Origin: Promethearchaeota archaeon
Lineage (GTDB): Archaea > Asgardarchaeota > Lokiarchaeia > Sigynarchaeales > MK-D1
Direction of reading: 5' to 3'
Assembly: GCA_016839865.1 (NCBI GenBank)
Contig: JAEOTN010000196.1
Span: 1-18,266 of the forward strand
Length of the DNA: 18,266 nt
Position numbers and translations under genes: made by a program. Positions 7,143 through 14,968 of this stretch are shown piece after piece (position 1 is the first letter of the stretch; every line of letters starts with the position of its first letter). The notes beneath the pieces are model-generated. The model saw only the letters and a list, made by a program, of their open reading frames with translations, searched no databases and was not told the DNA's origin.

Positions 7143-8222
7143 TTATATTTTTGATACTTTACTTAACCATTTTGGCTTATCGGGATTAATATCTTTTTCT
7201 AAAGCTAACTCAACAGTCAATAATTGAGCGGGAACGATACCAACTAATGGTTGAAATATTTCATGGGTGTAGGGTACATGAATGCCAAATTCTACATCAT
7301 CCAACTCATCTGTTGAATATATACTAGTGATACTTGCACCTTGATTTTTTACTTTCTTCAGTAGTTTCAAGATTGAGGATCTTCGATAACCTTCATGAGG
7401 AATAATTGCTAAAATCCACGAGTTTTCGTCAGCAAGTGTAATAGGTCCATGTGGAAATTCGGAAGTAGAAAATGCATGACAAAACATTCTTGCACCTTCA
7501 ATCAATTTCAAAGAGATTTCAAGAGCGGTTCCATAGTCAGGACCTGATCCTAATACGAAATTTATTGGTGCAAATTCAAAATTTTCAGGAATAAATTGTC
7601 GTATTTGTTTTCGAAATGTTTGAAGGTTTTCCTTAATCATTTGAGGAATTCCTTTCAGTTCTTTCATTATAACTGAATATGCATCTTCATTTATGCTTCT
7701 ATTTAGATAAGCTAATTCTATTGAGAGTTTACTTAACAACCCAAGAGTATTTGTATATGTCTTTGTAGCTAAGAGCCCTCTTTCTTTCGTGCATTTCATT
7801 TCGATCAAATTATCTGAAATCCCTGTTAAGGAGCTATTTTTATGATTAGTTATTGCCGCGGTGAGAGATCCTTTGGATTTTGCGACTTTCAACGATTCTA
7901 CGGTCATCTCACTTTCTCCGCTTTGCGAGATACCTATAACTAAATCCTCGTTATTTACAATGGAACCAACTAAATGAGGAAACTCGGGAGAAAATTCTGC
8001 AAAAGCCTTAATTTTAGATAATTGGTTAAGTAAGTACGATCCTACTATTCCTGCATGATACGAGGTTCCATCTCCTACGAGATGAATTAACTTAATATCA
8101 GTTTCGAGAATCTTTTCAGCTAGGTCTTGGATATTTTTCTTGGGTTTTAACGCTCTCTGAAGCATCTCGGGAATTTGCCAAATTTCTTCAAGCGTGATAG
8201 ATCCCGGATCTTGCTGAACCAT
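7143..8222 (-). CDS. Double-SIS-domain protein, GlmS isomerase-like / ketose-amine deaminase-like
   Basis: Two sugar isomerase (SIS) domains without the glutaminase domain of GlmS. From the ATG at 8222 it has 359 residues. SIS1 carries VGDGTSYHAG and the phosphate-binding SQSGESEMT. SIS2 carries GSGPDYGTALEISLKLIEGA followed by TSEFPHGPITL, matching GlmS LKLKE...E..HGP. The C-terminus DINPDKPKWLSKVSKI resembles the GlmS tail (DxDxPRNLAKSVTVE) but lacks the final VE. Related stand-alone proteins include AgaS, NagB-II glucosamine-6-phosphate deaminases and FrlB deglycases, so an amino-sugar phosphate isomerase or deaminase is likely. The frame extends to a GTG at 8309, but those extra 29 residues are basic-hydrophobic and unlike the family, which normally begins just before the 'IWQIPEML' helix. 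Divergent from the ornithine aminotransferase gene. Confidence 0.85.
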   Translation of the reverse strand: MVQQDPGSITLEEIWQIPEMLQRALKPKKNIQDLAEKILETDIKLIHLVGDGTSYHAGIVGSYLLNQLSKIKAFAEFSPEFPHLVGSIVNNEDLVIGISQSGESEMTVESLKVAKSKGSLTAAITNHKNSSLTGISDNLIEMKCTKERGLLATKTYTNTLGLLSKLSIELAYLNRSINEDAYSVIMKELKGIPQMIKENLQTFRKQIRQFIPENFEFAPINFVLGSGPDYGTALEISLKLIEGARMFCHAFSTSEFPHGPITLADENSWILAIIPHEGYRRSSILKLLKKVKNQGASITSIYSTDELDDVEFGIHVPYTHEIFQPLVGIVPAQLLTVELALEKDINPDKPKWLSKVSKI

Positions 8223-8323
8223 ATTTACTTGATTGTATGGAGTTTTGAAAAACTTTTTTGGGATAATAAAGTAAAATATGGTTTTTATGAAAACTTTGAA
8301 TCTCTCCACTTGATTAAAAAAAA

Positions 8324-9571
8324 ATGCCTACCTCGAAAGACTATATTGATATGGACCATGAATATGGCGCACATAATTATCATCCTATTCCAGTTGTGAT
8401 TTCTAAAGCAAAGGGAGTCTGGGTGTATGATCCCGAAGGCAAGAAATATCTTGATTGCTTATCAGCGTATTCCAGTCAAAATACTGGTCATTTACATCCA
8501 GAAATTATGGAAGCTATGAAAGAACAAATGGAGAAAGTAACGCTTACTTCTCGTGCATTCCATAATGATACAATGGGACCATTTTTGAAACAAATTTGTG
8601 AAGTTGTAGGGCCACATTTGAATTTAGATTCCAGCAAACCCATGGTTCTACCAATGAATACAGGTGCTGAAGCAGTAGAAACTGGCCTGAAAGTAGCTCG
8701 TGCATGGGGATATATTAAAAAAGGAATTCCAAAAGATAAAGCACATATTATTGCATGTCAAGACAATTTCCATGGAAGAACTATAACAATTTGTGGAATT
8801 AGCACAGATCCGGTTGCCCGTCATGAATTTGGACCGTTTACTCCAGGATTTTCGATAATTCAATACGGAGATGAAAACGCTTTAGAAGCAGAAATCCAAA
8901 AAATTGGTGCAGAAAATGTTGCAGCATTTATGCTGGAACCCATTCAAGGAGAAGCAGGAGTAAAAGTTCCTCCAAAAGGATATTTGAAAGCAGTACGTGA
9001 AATTTGTACAAAATATAACATCTTAATGATTGTGGATGAAATTCAAACGGGATTATGTAGAACAGGGAAATTATTCGCAGTTGATCATGAAGAAGTCAAA
9101 CCTGATATGTTCCTATTAGGTAAGGCTCTTGGTGGCGGTGTATACCCCGTTTCTGCTGTAGTTACTCGTGAAGAAGTGATTGGTCCAGATATAATTCCAC
9201 CGGGAACCCATGGTAGTACTTTTGGGGGAAATCCTCTTGCCGCTGCGGTTGGAATGAAATCTCTTGAAATATTAATTCGTGATAAATTGGATGAAAAATC
9301 TCAAGAATTAGGATCTTATTTCATGGATGGACTTAAGGCTATCGCCGAAAATAAAACCCGCCTTCCAGTCAAAGATATTCGTGGAAAGGGATTGTTAATT
9401 GCTATTGAATTCGAAGGAAATGCACGCTTTTTAGTTGAAGAATTAATGCAGAATGGCATTCTAGCAAAGGACACTCACTCAACGACCATCCGATTTGCAC
9501 CACCTTTGGTAATCACCAAAGAAGAAGTAGATTGGGCACTAGAAACAATAAAGAAAGTATTTACTGAGTAA
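8324..9571 (+). CDS. rocD: Ornithine aminotransferase (ornithine--oxo-acid transaminase)
   Basis: PLP-dependent class III aminotransferase that moves the delta-amino group of ornithine to 2-oxoglutarate, giving glutamate 5-semialdehyde, which cyclises to pyrroline-5-carboxylate. The 415-residue protein follows eukaryotic and bacterial ornithine aminotransferase almost line by line: YGAHNYHPIPVV (14-25), LSAYSSQNTGHLHPEI, TLTSRAFHND, LPMNTGAEAVETGLKVARAW, FGPFTPGF, EPIQGEAGV, and DEIQTGLCRTGK from 238 with Asp238 for the PLP nitrogen. Lys267 in LLGKALGGG is the PLP lysine, followed by HGSTFGGNPLAA and IRFAPPLVI. FHGRT (149-153) replaces the FWGRT of the human enzyme, as in many relatives. Length is normal. 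The ATG follows a run of A with no ribosome site. It is convergent with carbamate kinase, consistent with ornithine/citrulline catabolism. Confidence 0.92.
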   Translation: MPTSKDYIDMDHEYGAHNYHPIPVVISKAKGVWVYDPEGKKYLDCLSAYSSQNTGHLHPEIMEAMKEQMEKVTLTSRAFHNDTMGPFLKQICEVVGPHLNLDSSKPMVLPMNTGAEAVETGLKVARAWGYIKKGIPKDKAHIIACQDNFHGRTITICGISTDPVARHEFGPFTPGFSIIQYGDENALEAEIQKIGAENVAAFMLEPIQGEAGVKVPPKGYLKAVREICTKYNILMIVDEIQTGLCRTGKLFAVDHEEVKPDMFLLGKALGGGVYPVSAVVTREEVIGPDIIPPGTHGSTFGGNPLAAAVGMKSLEILIRDKLDEKSQELGSYFMDGLKAIAENKTRLPVKDIRGKGLLIAIEFEGNARFLVEELMQNGILAKDTHSTTIRFAPPLVITKEEVDWALETIKKVFTE

Positions 9572-9591
9572 CTTTTTTACTCATTTTATTT
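9565..9591. terminator. Hairpin terminator shared by the convergent rocD and carbamate kinase genes
   Basis: TGAGTAA (9565-9571), a five-base loop CTTTT, then TTACTCA (9577-9583) form a perfect 7-bp stem followed by ttttattt. The stop codon of the ornithine aminotransferase gene (TAA, 9569-9571) lies in the left arm. On the minus strand the loop reads AAAAG and the flanks are less T-rich, so it should work best for the plus transcript. Confidence 0.6.
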
Positions 9592-10548
9592 ATCGAGATA
9601 AAATTCCGTTCCTGCTTTACCATCAAGTGCATCTTGTATTTTTTCAATTGAGGTGATAATTGCTCGTTCTCCACCCTTTTCCAAGAAATTTATTGCTGCT
9701 TGCACTTTAGGTCCCATTGAACCTGCAGGAAATTGCCCTTGTTTCATGAATTTCTTAGCTTCATTTATTGATATTTTTTCTAAATATCGTTGATCAGATT
9801 TTTTGTAGTTAATCGCGACTTTTTCTTCATCCGTGGCGATTAAAAGAATCTCAGCCCCAACTTGTTCACCGAGTTTTGCACTTGCTAAGTCTTTATCAAT
9901 TACTGCCTCTACCCCTCTCAGGCGTTCTCCTAATTGCAGATCACGATCTACATCAAAAACCTTTTCTTTAACAACCGGTACGCCACCCCCGCCACATGCA
10001 ATTACAATGAAATTCATTTCCAATAGTTTCTTGATTTCGCGATATTGGTAGATTTTCAATGGTTTAGGAGATGGGACTACTCTTCTCCATCCTTTAGAAG
10101 TTTCAACATAACCCTCCTTGGGTTCTGCGTAAGCAGGACCAATCGGTTTGGTAGGATTTTTGAATGCTGGATCACTCTGGCTTACTTTTACATATGTTAA
10201 CACTGTTAGAAAGTGTGTTTTTTCATCTGGATGTAGTTCTTCTTCAAGTTTCATTAATTCATTGTCCAAGGTACTCTCTATCATAAATCCGATTTGACCT
10301 TGAGTTCTAGCAACTAAAACCTCCAAAGGCATCTCAGCAACCTTATCCGATTCACATGACTCTTGCTGGAGTAGAAGATTTCCAACTTGGGGGCCATTAC
10401 CGTGGGTGATTGCCAAAGAGTAATTTTGAGAAATGCGAGCCATTTGTTTCATGGGTACCTGCAGATTACGAAACTGCTCATCTGCGGTACCTTTTTGTCC
10501 CCTTTTAATGAGTGCGTTTCCACCAAGTGCGATTACAATTGTTTTCAT
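9586..10548 (-). CDS. arcC: Carbamate kinase
   Basis: Carbamate kinase makes ATP from carbamoyl phosphate and ADP, releasing ammonia and CO2; it is the energy-yielding last step of arginine/citrulline, agmatine or allantoin/purine-derived ureide fermentation. The 320-residue protein belongs to the amino-acid kinase fold: IVIALGGNALIKRGQKGT at the N-terminus, SLAITHGNGPQVGNLLLQQE, MPLEVLVARTQGQIGFMIES, the archetypal GPAYAEPKEGYVETSKGWRR subdomain that distinguishes carbamate kinase from carbamoyl phosphate synthetase, VIACGGGGVPV, EAVIDKDLAS, FPAGSMGPKVQAAI and the closing GTEF. Length is normal. GGAGAG at 10555-10560 with a six-base spacer supports the ATG. The cyclase-family gene lies 90 bases upstream on the same strand, so the two may be cotranscribed. 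Confidence 0.95.
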   Translation of the reverse strand: MKTIVIALGGNALIKRGQKGTADEQFRNLQVPMKQMARISQNYSLAITHGNGPQVGNLLLQQESCESDKVAEMPLEVLVARTQGQIGFMIESTLDNELMKLEEELHPDEKTHFLTVLTYVKVSQSDPAFKNPTKPIGPAYAEPKEGYVETSKGWRRVVPSPKPLKIYQYREIKKLLEMNFIVIACGGGGVPVVKEKVFDVDRDLQLGERLRGVEAVIDKDLASAKLGEQVGAEILLIATDEEKVAINYKKSDQRYLEKISINEAKKFMKQGQFPAGSMGPKVQAAINFLEKGGERAIITSIEKIQDALDGKAGTEFYLDK

Positions 10549-10554
10549 TCAAAG

Positions 10555-10560
10555 CTCTCC
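10555..10560 (-). promoter_or_regulatory. Ribosome binding site of carbamate kinase
   Basis: GGAGAG on the minus strand, six bases before the ATG at 10548. A T-rich box (ctaataatatttt) lies further upstream in the 90-base gap, so an internal promoter is possible. Confidence 0.6.
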
Positions 10561-10638
10561 AAGGTGTATATGGATAGTGAAAATATTATTAGAGAAAATC
10601 TGATTTTAAACGTTATGTTTTCCCCATAAAATCCCATG

Positions 10639-11262
10639 TTATTTGACATCAAAGTTTTCAATTAAGATGGCTCTGACTGGACTTCCTTCTGTTTTAATTT
10701 TCCAAGGCAAACCGATGAAATAATATTGACCAGCTTCAATATCTAGCAAATTTAATGACTCATAGATCAATACATTATTGTACAGAAATGTGGTGTGTAT
10801 TTCTTTTGAACCTATAGTGAAGTGATCAATACCAATAGCTTTTATTTGCTTTTTCACCAAATATTGAGCGGCATCTACATCGAAAGATACAGAATCAGAA
10901 TGAAATTCTCTATTGTTGGTTAACGAATTTCTCGTTTTGATTATTATAATATCTTCTTCTTGTATATCACTTTCTTCAAGATCTGCTTGAGAAATACACT
11001 TTCCATATTCGATATGTGTAAAATCTAGAACCTTACTTTTCCCTAAGCACTGATGAAGCGGGATAGAATCAATTCCAATTCCATCATCGGATATATGCAT
11101 TGGAGAATCTAAATGAGTCCCTGTATGGGAACCCATTGAAAATTTCGTGAGATTCCACCCGGTAGCTGAAACATTTTTAATTTGCTGTATTTCAACACCA
11201 GGATCTCCAGGATATACCTCTACGTCTTTATCCAATAAATCAGAAATATCGTGAATTTTCAT
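10639..11262 (-). CDS. Cyclase-family metal-dependent hydrolase (kynurenine formamidase-like)
   Basis: A 207-residue member of the cyclase family (PF04199 type), which includes bacterial kynurenine formamidase (KynB), isatin hydrolase and related metal-dependent amide hydrolases. Tell-tale residues are YPGDP (17-21), corresponding to WPGD in KynB, and the metal motif HTGTHLDSPMH at 46-56 (His46, His50, Asp52, His56). AIGIDHFTIGS near residue 145 corresponds to the 'GIDTxSxD' segment, and there is a C-terminal PVRAILIE strand. The length equals that of KynB. Whether it hydrolyses N-formylkynurenine is not shown: no other tryptophan-degradation gene is present. A ring-opening or amidohydrolase step on another amide is equally likely given the neighbouring carbamate kinase. 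It is divergent from the sugar-type symporter and 90 bases upstream of carbamate kinase on the same strand. Confidence 0.85.
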   Translation of the reverse strand: MKIHDISDLLDKDVEVYPGDPGVEIQQIKNVSATGWNLTKFSMGSHTGTHLDSPMHISDDGIGIDSIPLHQCLGKSKVLDFTHIEYGKCISQADLEESDIQEEDIIIIKTRNSLTNNREFHSDSVSFDVDAAQYLVKKQIKAIGIDHFTIGSKEIHTTFLYNNVLIYESLNLLDIEAGQYYFIGLPWKIKTEGSPVRAILIENFDVK

Positions 11263-11323
11263 TAATCACAATAGAATGAATAGAAGAATTAAAACTTATT
11301 AAGAGAAAGAAAAATACGTAATT
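11263..11323. promoter_or_regulatory. Short divergent promoter region between the cyclase and MFS genes
   Basis: Only 61 bases separate the two opposed ATGs. CTTATTAAG at 11295-11303 is a small inverted repeat (CTTA-T-TAAG) within an A/T box. It is centred 25 bases before the plus-strand ATG (leaderless spacing) and 37 bases before the minus-strand ATG, so one A/T-rich site may serve both directions. A regulator bound here would affect both genes. Confidence 0.45.
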
Positions 11324-12760
11324 ATGGATTTTTCAGGTAATGGCGAATCGCCCGATTTAAAAGCGGAATCGGGAAAAAATTATCGAATGCAGAAATTTTA
11401 TTACTTATTAATTAAAATCCCGTTCTCATTAATGCCAGGTGTGTTTGGCATGATTTATGTATACTTTTTTTGGGATTATCTGCAGTTAGGTCAGACTTTA
11501 TTCAATATTGGAATGATAATATACGGAATTTTTAATGCATTAAATGATCCTCTATTGGGGCAGTGGAGTGATAGAGTAAATGTGAATAAATGGGGGAGCC
11601 GGAGAATAATTTTTATTAAGTACGGTGGTCCCATCTGGGCAATATTGTTCTTTATAATGTGGATTCCTTGGAGTTTTGATAACCAAGTGGTGATTTTTCT
11701 CCATTTTATAATAACTATGGTGTTTTACGATAATTTCCTTACCATGGTGATATTGGTGTGGGATGCATTGCTACCAGAAATTGCGAAAAATCATGATGAT
11801 CGAAATAAAATATTCTTTTGGGGTGGCTTAGTAGGTACGATAGGAGGACTTCCTGTATTATTTGCCTTAAGTATTTTCAAAGCAGGATTGATGGGTTTCC
11901 GAATCTTTACAGCAGTGATCGCAGTCGTGAGTGCAGTGATTTTTTATCTTTCGGCTAGCAAACTCAGAGAGCGTCCTGAATTACACCAGGAAAAGAACAT
12001 TCCAGGATTATTTAGATCCTTGAAGCAATGTCTTAGCTACAAATCTTTTGTTACGTTTACCCTTTACAGATTTTTCCGGGTTATTAATGAAACTATGTCC
12101 TTTTCTTTTATGTTCGTCTACGCATTTCTTTTTCCAACAGGTTTTGAAACGATTCTTGTGATTGCCTTTGGAATTGGAGGGATTGCGGGACAATGGATAT
12201 TCCTTAAACTATCAGAGAAACGCCCTATGCAATCACTGATAATGGTAGGAGGAATAATTCAAATTTCGATATCAGTCATTGCGTTTTTAATAAGTCTGAT
12301 CTCGGGAGCTGAAATCATCTGGTATATTTTGTTAATGATCAAAATCCTCTTGGGAGGGTATAGCGTATTTGTAAATCCTTACTTGCTATTAGTAGCAGAT
12401 GAGGATGAAATGAAGTATAAAACCCGACGGGAGGGTATGTTTCTTGGAACGAATGCTATTTTCAACAAAATCGCAGAAACTGTGGGACCGATTTTAGCCG
12501 TAGCAGTTCTGACATCTTTTGGATTTGTACAAAATGCGGGTGAAGGTTACGTACCAACTGATAACACACTTCTCGGCATCAAAATCCTCCTATTTTTAGT
12601 GCCATCCTTAATGAGTATTCTGGGATTGATTGCTCTGTCTTACTATCCAATTAAAGGTGAGGCTCTAAAGAATTTAAAAGAAAGAATCGAGATTATCCAT
12701 CAAGAGAAAAAAATTGATTATGAGGAAAGTAAAATAACAAAAAAGACTGAAATAATATAA
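11324..12760 (+). CDS. MFS transporter, glycoside-pentoside-hexuronide (GPH) cation symporter family
   Basis: A 478-residue membrane protein with about 12 hydrophobic segments, placed in the MFS_2/GPH family. The diagnostic loop between TM2 and TM3 reads NALNDPLLGQWSDRV (from 71), followed by KWGSRRIIFIKYGGPIWAILF, the GPH equivalent of the MFS A-motif. TM4-5 contains LLPEIAKNHDDRNKI (the family's 'LxPEl..d..eR' motif). The central cytoplasmic loop (SKLRERPELHQEKNIPGLFR), the DEDEMKYKTRREGMFLG segment in the second half (family pattern D..e...g.R.eG) and the polar basic tail are also typical. Members import sugars, uronides or other small solutes with Na+ or H+. Archaeal and Asgard members are numerous and of unknown substrate. 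It is divergent from the cyclase gene, which may act on the imported solute. Confidence 0.88.
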   Translation: MDFSGNGESPDLKAESGKNYRMQKFYYLLIKIPFSLMPGVFGMIYVYFFWDYLQLGQTLFNIGMIIYGIFNALNDPLLGQWSDRVNVNKWGSRRIIFIKYGGPIWAILFFIMWIPWSFDNQVVIFLHFIITMVFYDNFLTMVILVWDALLPEIAKNHDDRNKIFFWGGLVGTIGGLPVLFALSIFKAGLMGFRIFTAVIAVVSAVIFYLSASKLRERPELHQEKNIPGLFRSLKQCLSYKSFVTFTLYRFFRVINETMSFSFMFVYAFLFPTGFETILVIAFGIGGIAGQWIFLKLSEKRPMQSLIMVGGIIQISISVIAFLISLISGAEIIWYILLMIKILLGGYSVFVNPYLLLVADEDEMKYKTRREGMFLGTNAIFNKIAETVGPILAVAVLTSFGFVQNAGEGYVPTDNTLLGIKILLFLVPSLMSILGLIALSYYPIKGEALKNLKERIEIIHQEKKIDYEESKITKKTEII

Positions 12761-12766
12761 AAAAAA
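12759..12766 (-). terminator. T8 termination tract for the carbamoyltransferase transcript
   Basis: Downstream of the minus-strand stop (12768-12770) the minus strand carries eight T in a row, overlapping the stop codon of the convergent MFS gene. No stem is needed for archaeal T-tract termination. Confidence 0.45.
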
Positions 12767-12767
12767 T

Positions 12768-13700
12768 TTATAATTTTTCAAGTAGGAACAAAATTATTGC
12801 TTTCTGAGCATGCAGTCGATTCTCTGCTTCGTCAAAAACAATGGATTGAGGACCGTCAATAACTTCGGTCGTTTGTTCATATCCTCGCATTGCGGGTAAA
12901 CAATTCATAAAAATTGCATCGGGTTTTGCTGCAGACATAACTTTTTGATTTACTTGGAATGGCATGAAAACTTTCTTACGGGCTTCTTCTTGTTCAGCAG
13001 GTATTCCATAACTCATCCATGAATCTGTGTACAATACATCTGATTCTTTTGCAGCCTCTAATGCGTCGTGAACGACTCGAACTACTGCTCCTGACTTCTT
13101 AGATATTTCTGCAACTTCATCTAGAACTTCTTGTTCTGGTGAGTATTCAGCACCTTCTGGACAAGCTACATCCATTTCAAGCCCGTAGATTGCCGCCATA
13201 CGCATAAGATCGTATGTTACATTATTATACGCATCCCCATAATAGGAGATCTTTAAATTCTCAAGCCTTCCTTTCTTTTCCAATATAGCTTGATAATCAC
13301 ATAGTATTTGACAAGGATGAGCAAAGTCATCTAGCATATTTATTATAGGTACATCAGAGTATTTTGCTAATTCATCGATATCTTGGCGCTTAAACACCCT
13401 TGCGCCAATAATATCAACATAACGAGCTGCACATCGAACAGTGTCAGCGATATTTTCCTTCTTTCCCAAGGGGGAATCCTTGATTGAATAAAATATAGCA
13501 TGTCCACCAAGCTGATTTAATCCAGTTTCAAATGAAACCCGTGTTCTTAATGAGGGTTTCTCAAAAATCATCAGCATAGTTTTACGTTTCATTGCTGTGT
13601 TATATAGCTCGGGATTTTTCTTCATCTCAATTGCTGTATCAATGATGAGATCGCATTCTTCCTTAGTTAAATTGGAAATTTTTGTAAGATGTCGGACCAT
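12768..13700 (-). CDS. argF: Ornithine carbamoyltransferase-like enzyme (variant substrate loop)
   Basis: An aspartate/ornithine carbamoyltransferase-fold enzyme. From the ATG at 13700 it is 310 residues, the normal size. The carbamoyl-phosphate site is FEKPSLRTRVSFE (SLRTR at 50-54, where STRTR is usual), with HPCQ at 128-131 and the NCLPAMRG loop at 266-273 (usually HCLPAxRG). In the ornithine-binding part, GDAYNNVTYDLM replaces the usual GD-x-NNVxNSL, and DSWMSYGIP (226-234) has Tyr231 where the SMG loop has Met. The overall match (QLGGHAIFY, DNIADTVR-like ENIADTVRC, ENRLHAQKAI) is clearly closer to ornithine than to aspartate transcarbamylases, and it lacks the extra C-terminal helix of putrescine carbamoyltransferase. 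It would make citrulline from ornithine, or the reverse in catabolism with the carbamate kinase about 2.2 kb away. AAAGGTG with a six-base spacer favours the ATG over the GTG three codons upstream. Confidence 0.85.
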   Translation of the reverse strand: MVRHLTKISNLTKEECDLIIDTAIEMKKNPELYNTAMKRKTMLMIFEKPSLRTRVSFETGLNQLGGHAIFYSIKDSPLGKKENIADTVRCAARYVDIIGARVFKRQDIDELAKYSDVPIINMLDDFAHPCQILCDYQAILEKKGRLENLKISYYGDAYNNVTYDLMRMAAIYGLEMDVACPEGAEYSPEQEVLDEVAEISKKSGAVVRVVHDALEAAKESDVLYTDSWMSYGIPAEQEEARKKVFMPFQVNQKVMSAAKPDAIFMNCLPAMRGYEQTTEVIDGPQSIVFDEAENRLHAQKAIILFLLEKL

Positions 13701-13706
13701 AAAATT

Positions 13707-13714
13707 CACCTTTC
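13707..13714 (-). promoter_or_regulatory. Ribosome binding site deciding the carbamoyltransferase start
   Basis: GAAAGGTG on the minus strand sits six bases before the ATG at 13700. The alternative GTG start at 13709 lies inside this site and is therefore unlikely. An A/T box (ttaatatt) around 13731-13740 could be the promoter in the 95-base gap. Confidence 0.6.
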
Positions 13715-13795
13715 GATATCATCAGATAGCGAATATTAAAAATCTGCGATCAAGGTTTTTGGGGTAAAAAAATGAAAAAGAATTGGTAAAATGAG

Positions 13796-14968
13796 CTATT
13801 TTAGTTTCTCTATGCTACCGAAATCTCTATATAGCGAAAATTCATCTAGTATTTCTTTATCTTCGCTAGTTATTTTGTGTGAACCTTCCACAAGACGGCA
13901 GATAACCTCACCTAATCCAGGACCTAACATAAATCCCTGACCGCACATCCCAACAGCGTTGATATATCCTTCTAATCCATTAATATTACCAACAATCGGA
14001 TTACCATCCGGTGTCATAGGATACAAGCCTCTCCATTGACGTCGAACTTTGATATTACTTAGTCGAGGCATTAAATCTATCATGCGTTTCGCGATTTGAG
14101 GTAAGAAAAAGCTAGTTTCACTTCTATCCGTCCCTAATTTGCTCGGATTGGGAGTTATGCAGAAAATTATTTTCCCAAATTTATTCTGGTAGAAGTAATA
14201 ATTTTTTGAATTGCCGAAGGTCGGGTCTGTTCCAGGTTGTATATCGACAACCATGGGTTTCAGAAATTGTTTTACAGGTTCTGTAATCCCTGCTTCATGG
14301 GAATCGGGCTCAACTGGTATATCAATATTAACCATCTGTGCAATTTCTTTTGCATGACCGCCCGCCGCGTTAATCACATATGGAGCAAGATATTCGTCCT
14401 TATTTGTCTTTACACCCACCACACGATGACAATCTGTAAGAATTTCAATTGCTTCTTCTTTGAAATGATATTCCGCTCCATTTTGAATAGAATTATCATA
14501 AAATGCATGGACGCTGAAGAGAGGGGAGGCATTTCCATCATCTGGACTGAATGTTCCCCCACGTAACCCAATTGGATTGATACCAGGAATTAAGTCTTGG
14601 ATTTTTTCAGTGCCCAAGAAATTAATATTTAATCCGTACTCCTTTTGCAACTTCACAGTTTCCCTGAGTAATTGCTCATGATCTGGTGTTCGAGCCACAA
14701 ATGAATATCCTCCAGCTGTCCACCAAATATCTTCTCCATGTTTCTCTTCCCAAGTAGAGAATATATCTATCGACCTTTGACATACCCGAATCTTACTTTT
14801 TTGGGAGTGAGTAGCACGAATCCCCCCAATAGCGTGCTTGTTATCTCCTTGGGCTACGGACGCGAGTTTATCTATAACTAATGTTTTTAATCCAGCGTTA
14901 GCAAGAGCCATTGCTGTAGGTGTACCAATACTACCCGCTCCTATAATGATCACGTCGTAGGAAGTCAT
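13796..14968 (-). CDS. DAO-family FAD-dependent amine/amino-acid dehydrogenase (sarcosine oxidase beta / HcnC-like)
   Basis: A 390-residue member of the glycine/D-amino-acid oxidase (DAO) family. The FAD-binding start is DVIIIGAGSIGTPTAMALANAG (5-26, Gly10/12/15). AIGGIRATHS corresponds to the flavin-contact GGxR segment, YVINAAGGHA is the family's mid-protein strand, and RRQWRGLYPMTPDGNPIVG plus GMCGQGFMLGPGLGE form the C-terminal FAD end. This set is most like sarcosine oxidase beta, proline dehydrogenase beta and hydrogen cyanide synthase HcnC, which dehydrogenate secondary or primary amines of small amino acids. The electron partner is the upstream 697-residue protein: the genes overlap by four bases (ATGA) and a perfect AAGGAGG sits at 14976-14982, seven bases before the ATG, so translation is coupled. 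Substrate (sarcosine, proline, glycine, D-amino acid or opine) is not readable. Confidence 0.88.
   Translation of the reverse strand: MTSYDVIIIGAGSIGTPTAMALANAGLKTLVIDKLASVAQGDNKHAIGGIRATHSQKSKIRVCQRSIDIFSTWEEKHGEDIWWTAGGYSFVARTPDHEQLLRETVKLQKEYGLNINFLGTEKIQDLIPGINPIGLRGGTFSPDDGNASPLFSVHAFYDNSIQNGAEYHFKEEAIEILTDCHRVVGVKTNKDEYLAPYVINAAGGHAKEIAQMVNIDIPVEPDSHEAGITEPVKQFLKPMVVDIQPGTDPTFGNSKNYYFYQNKFGKIIFCITPNPSKLGTDRSETSFFLPQIAKRMIDLMPRLSNIKVRRQWRGLYPMTPDGNPIVGNINGLEGYINAVGMCGQGFMLGPGLGEVICRLVEGSHKITSEDKEILDEFSLYRDFGSIEKLK

Noticed and set aside
8223..8309. A 29-residue hydrophobic/basic extension of the SIS protein from GTG at 8309, which could look like a membrane anchor
   Set aside because: The ATG at 8222 begins where GlmS-type SIS proteins normally start, and no ribosome site supports the GTG. 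The extension would also cover the divergent promoter of rocD.
12768..13700. Assignment of the carbamoyltransferase as putrescine carbamoyltransferase, given its lost SMG loop
   Set aside because: Putrescine enzymes have a C-terminal extra helix and a VWYG-type loop. This protein has neither and ends at the normal ornithine-enzyme length.
14237..14566. A 109-codon plus-strand open frame inside the DAO gene
   Set aside because: It is antisense to a conserved gene and its composition (Cys/His/Phe-rich) is typical of shadow frames.
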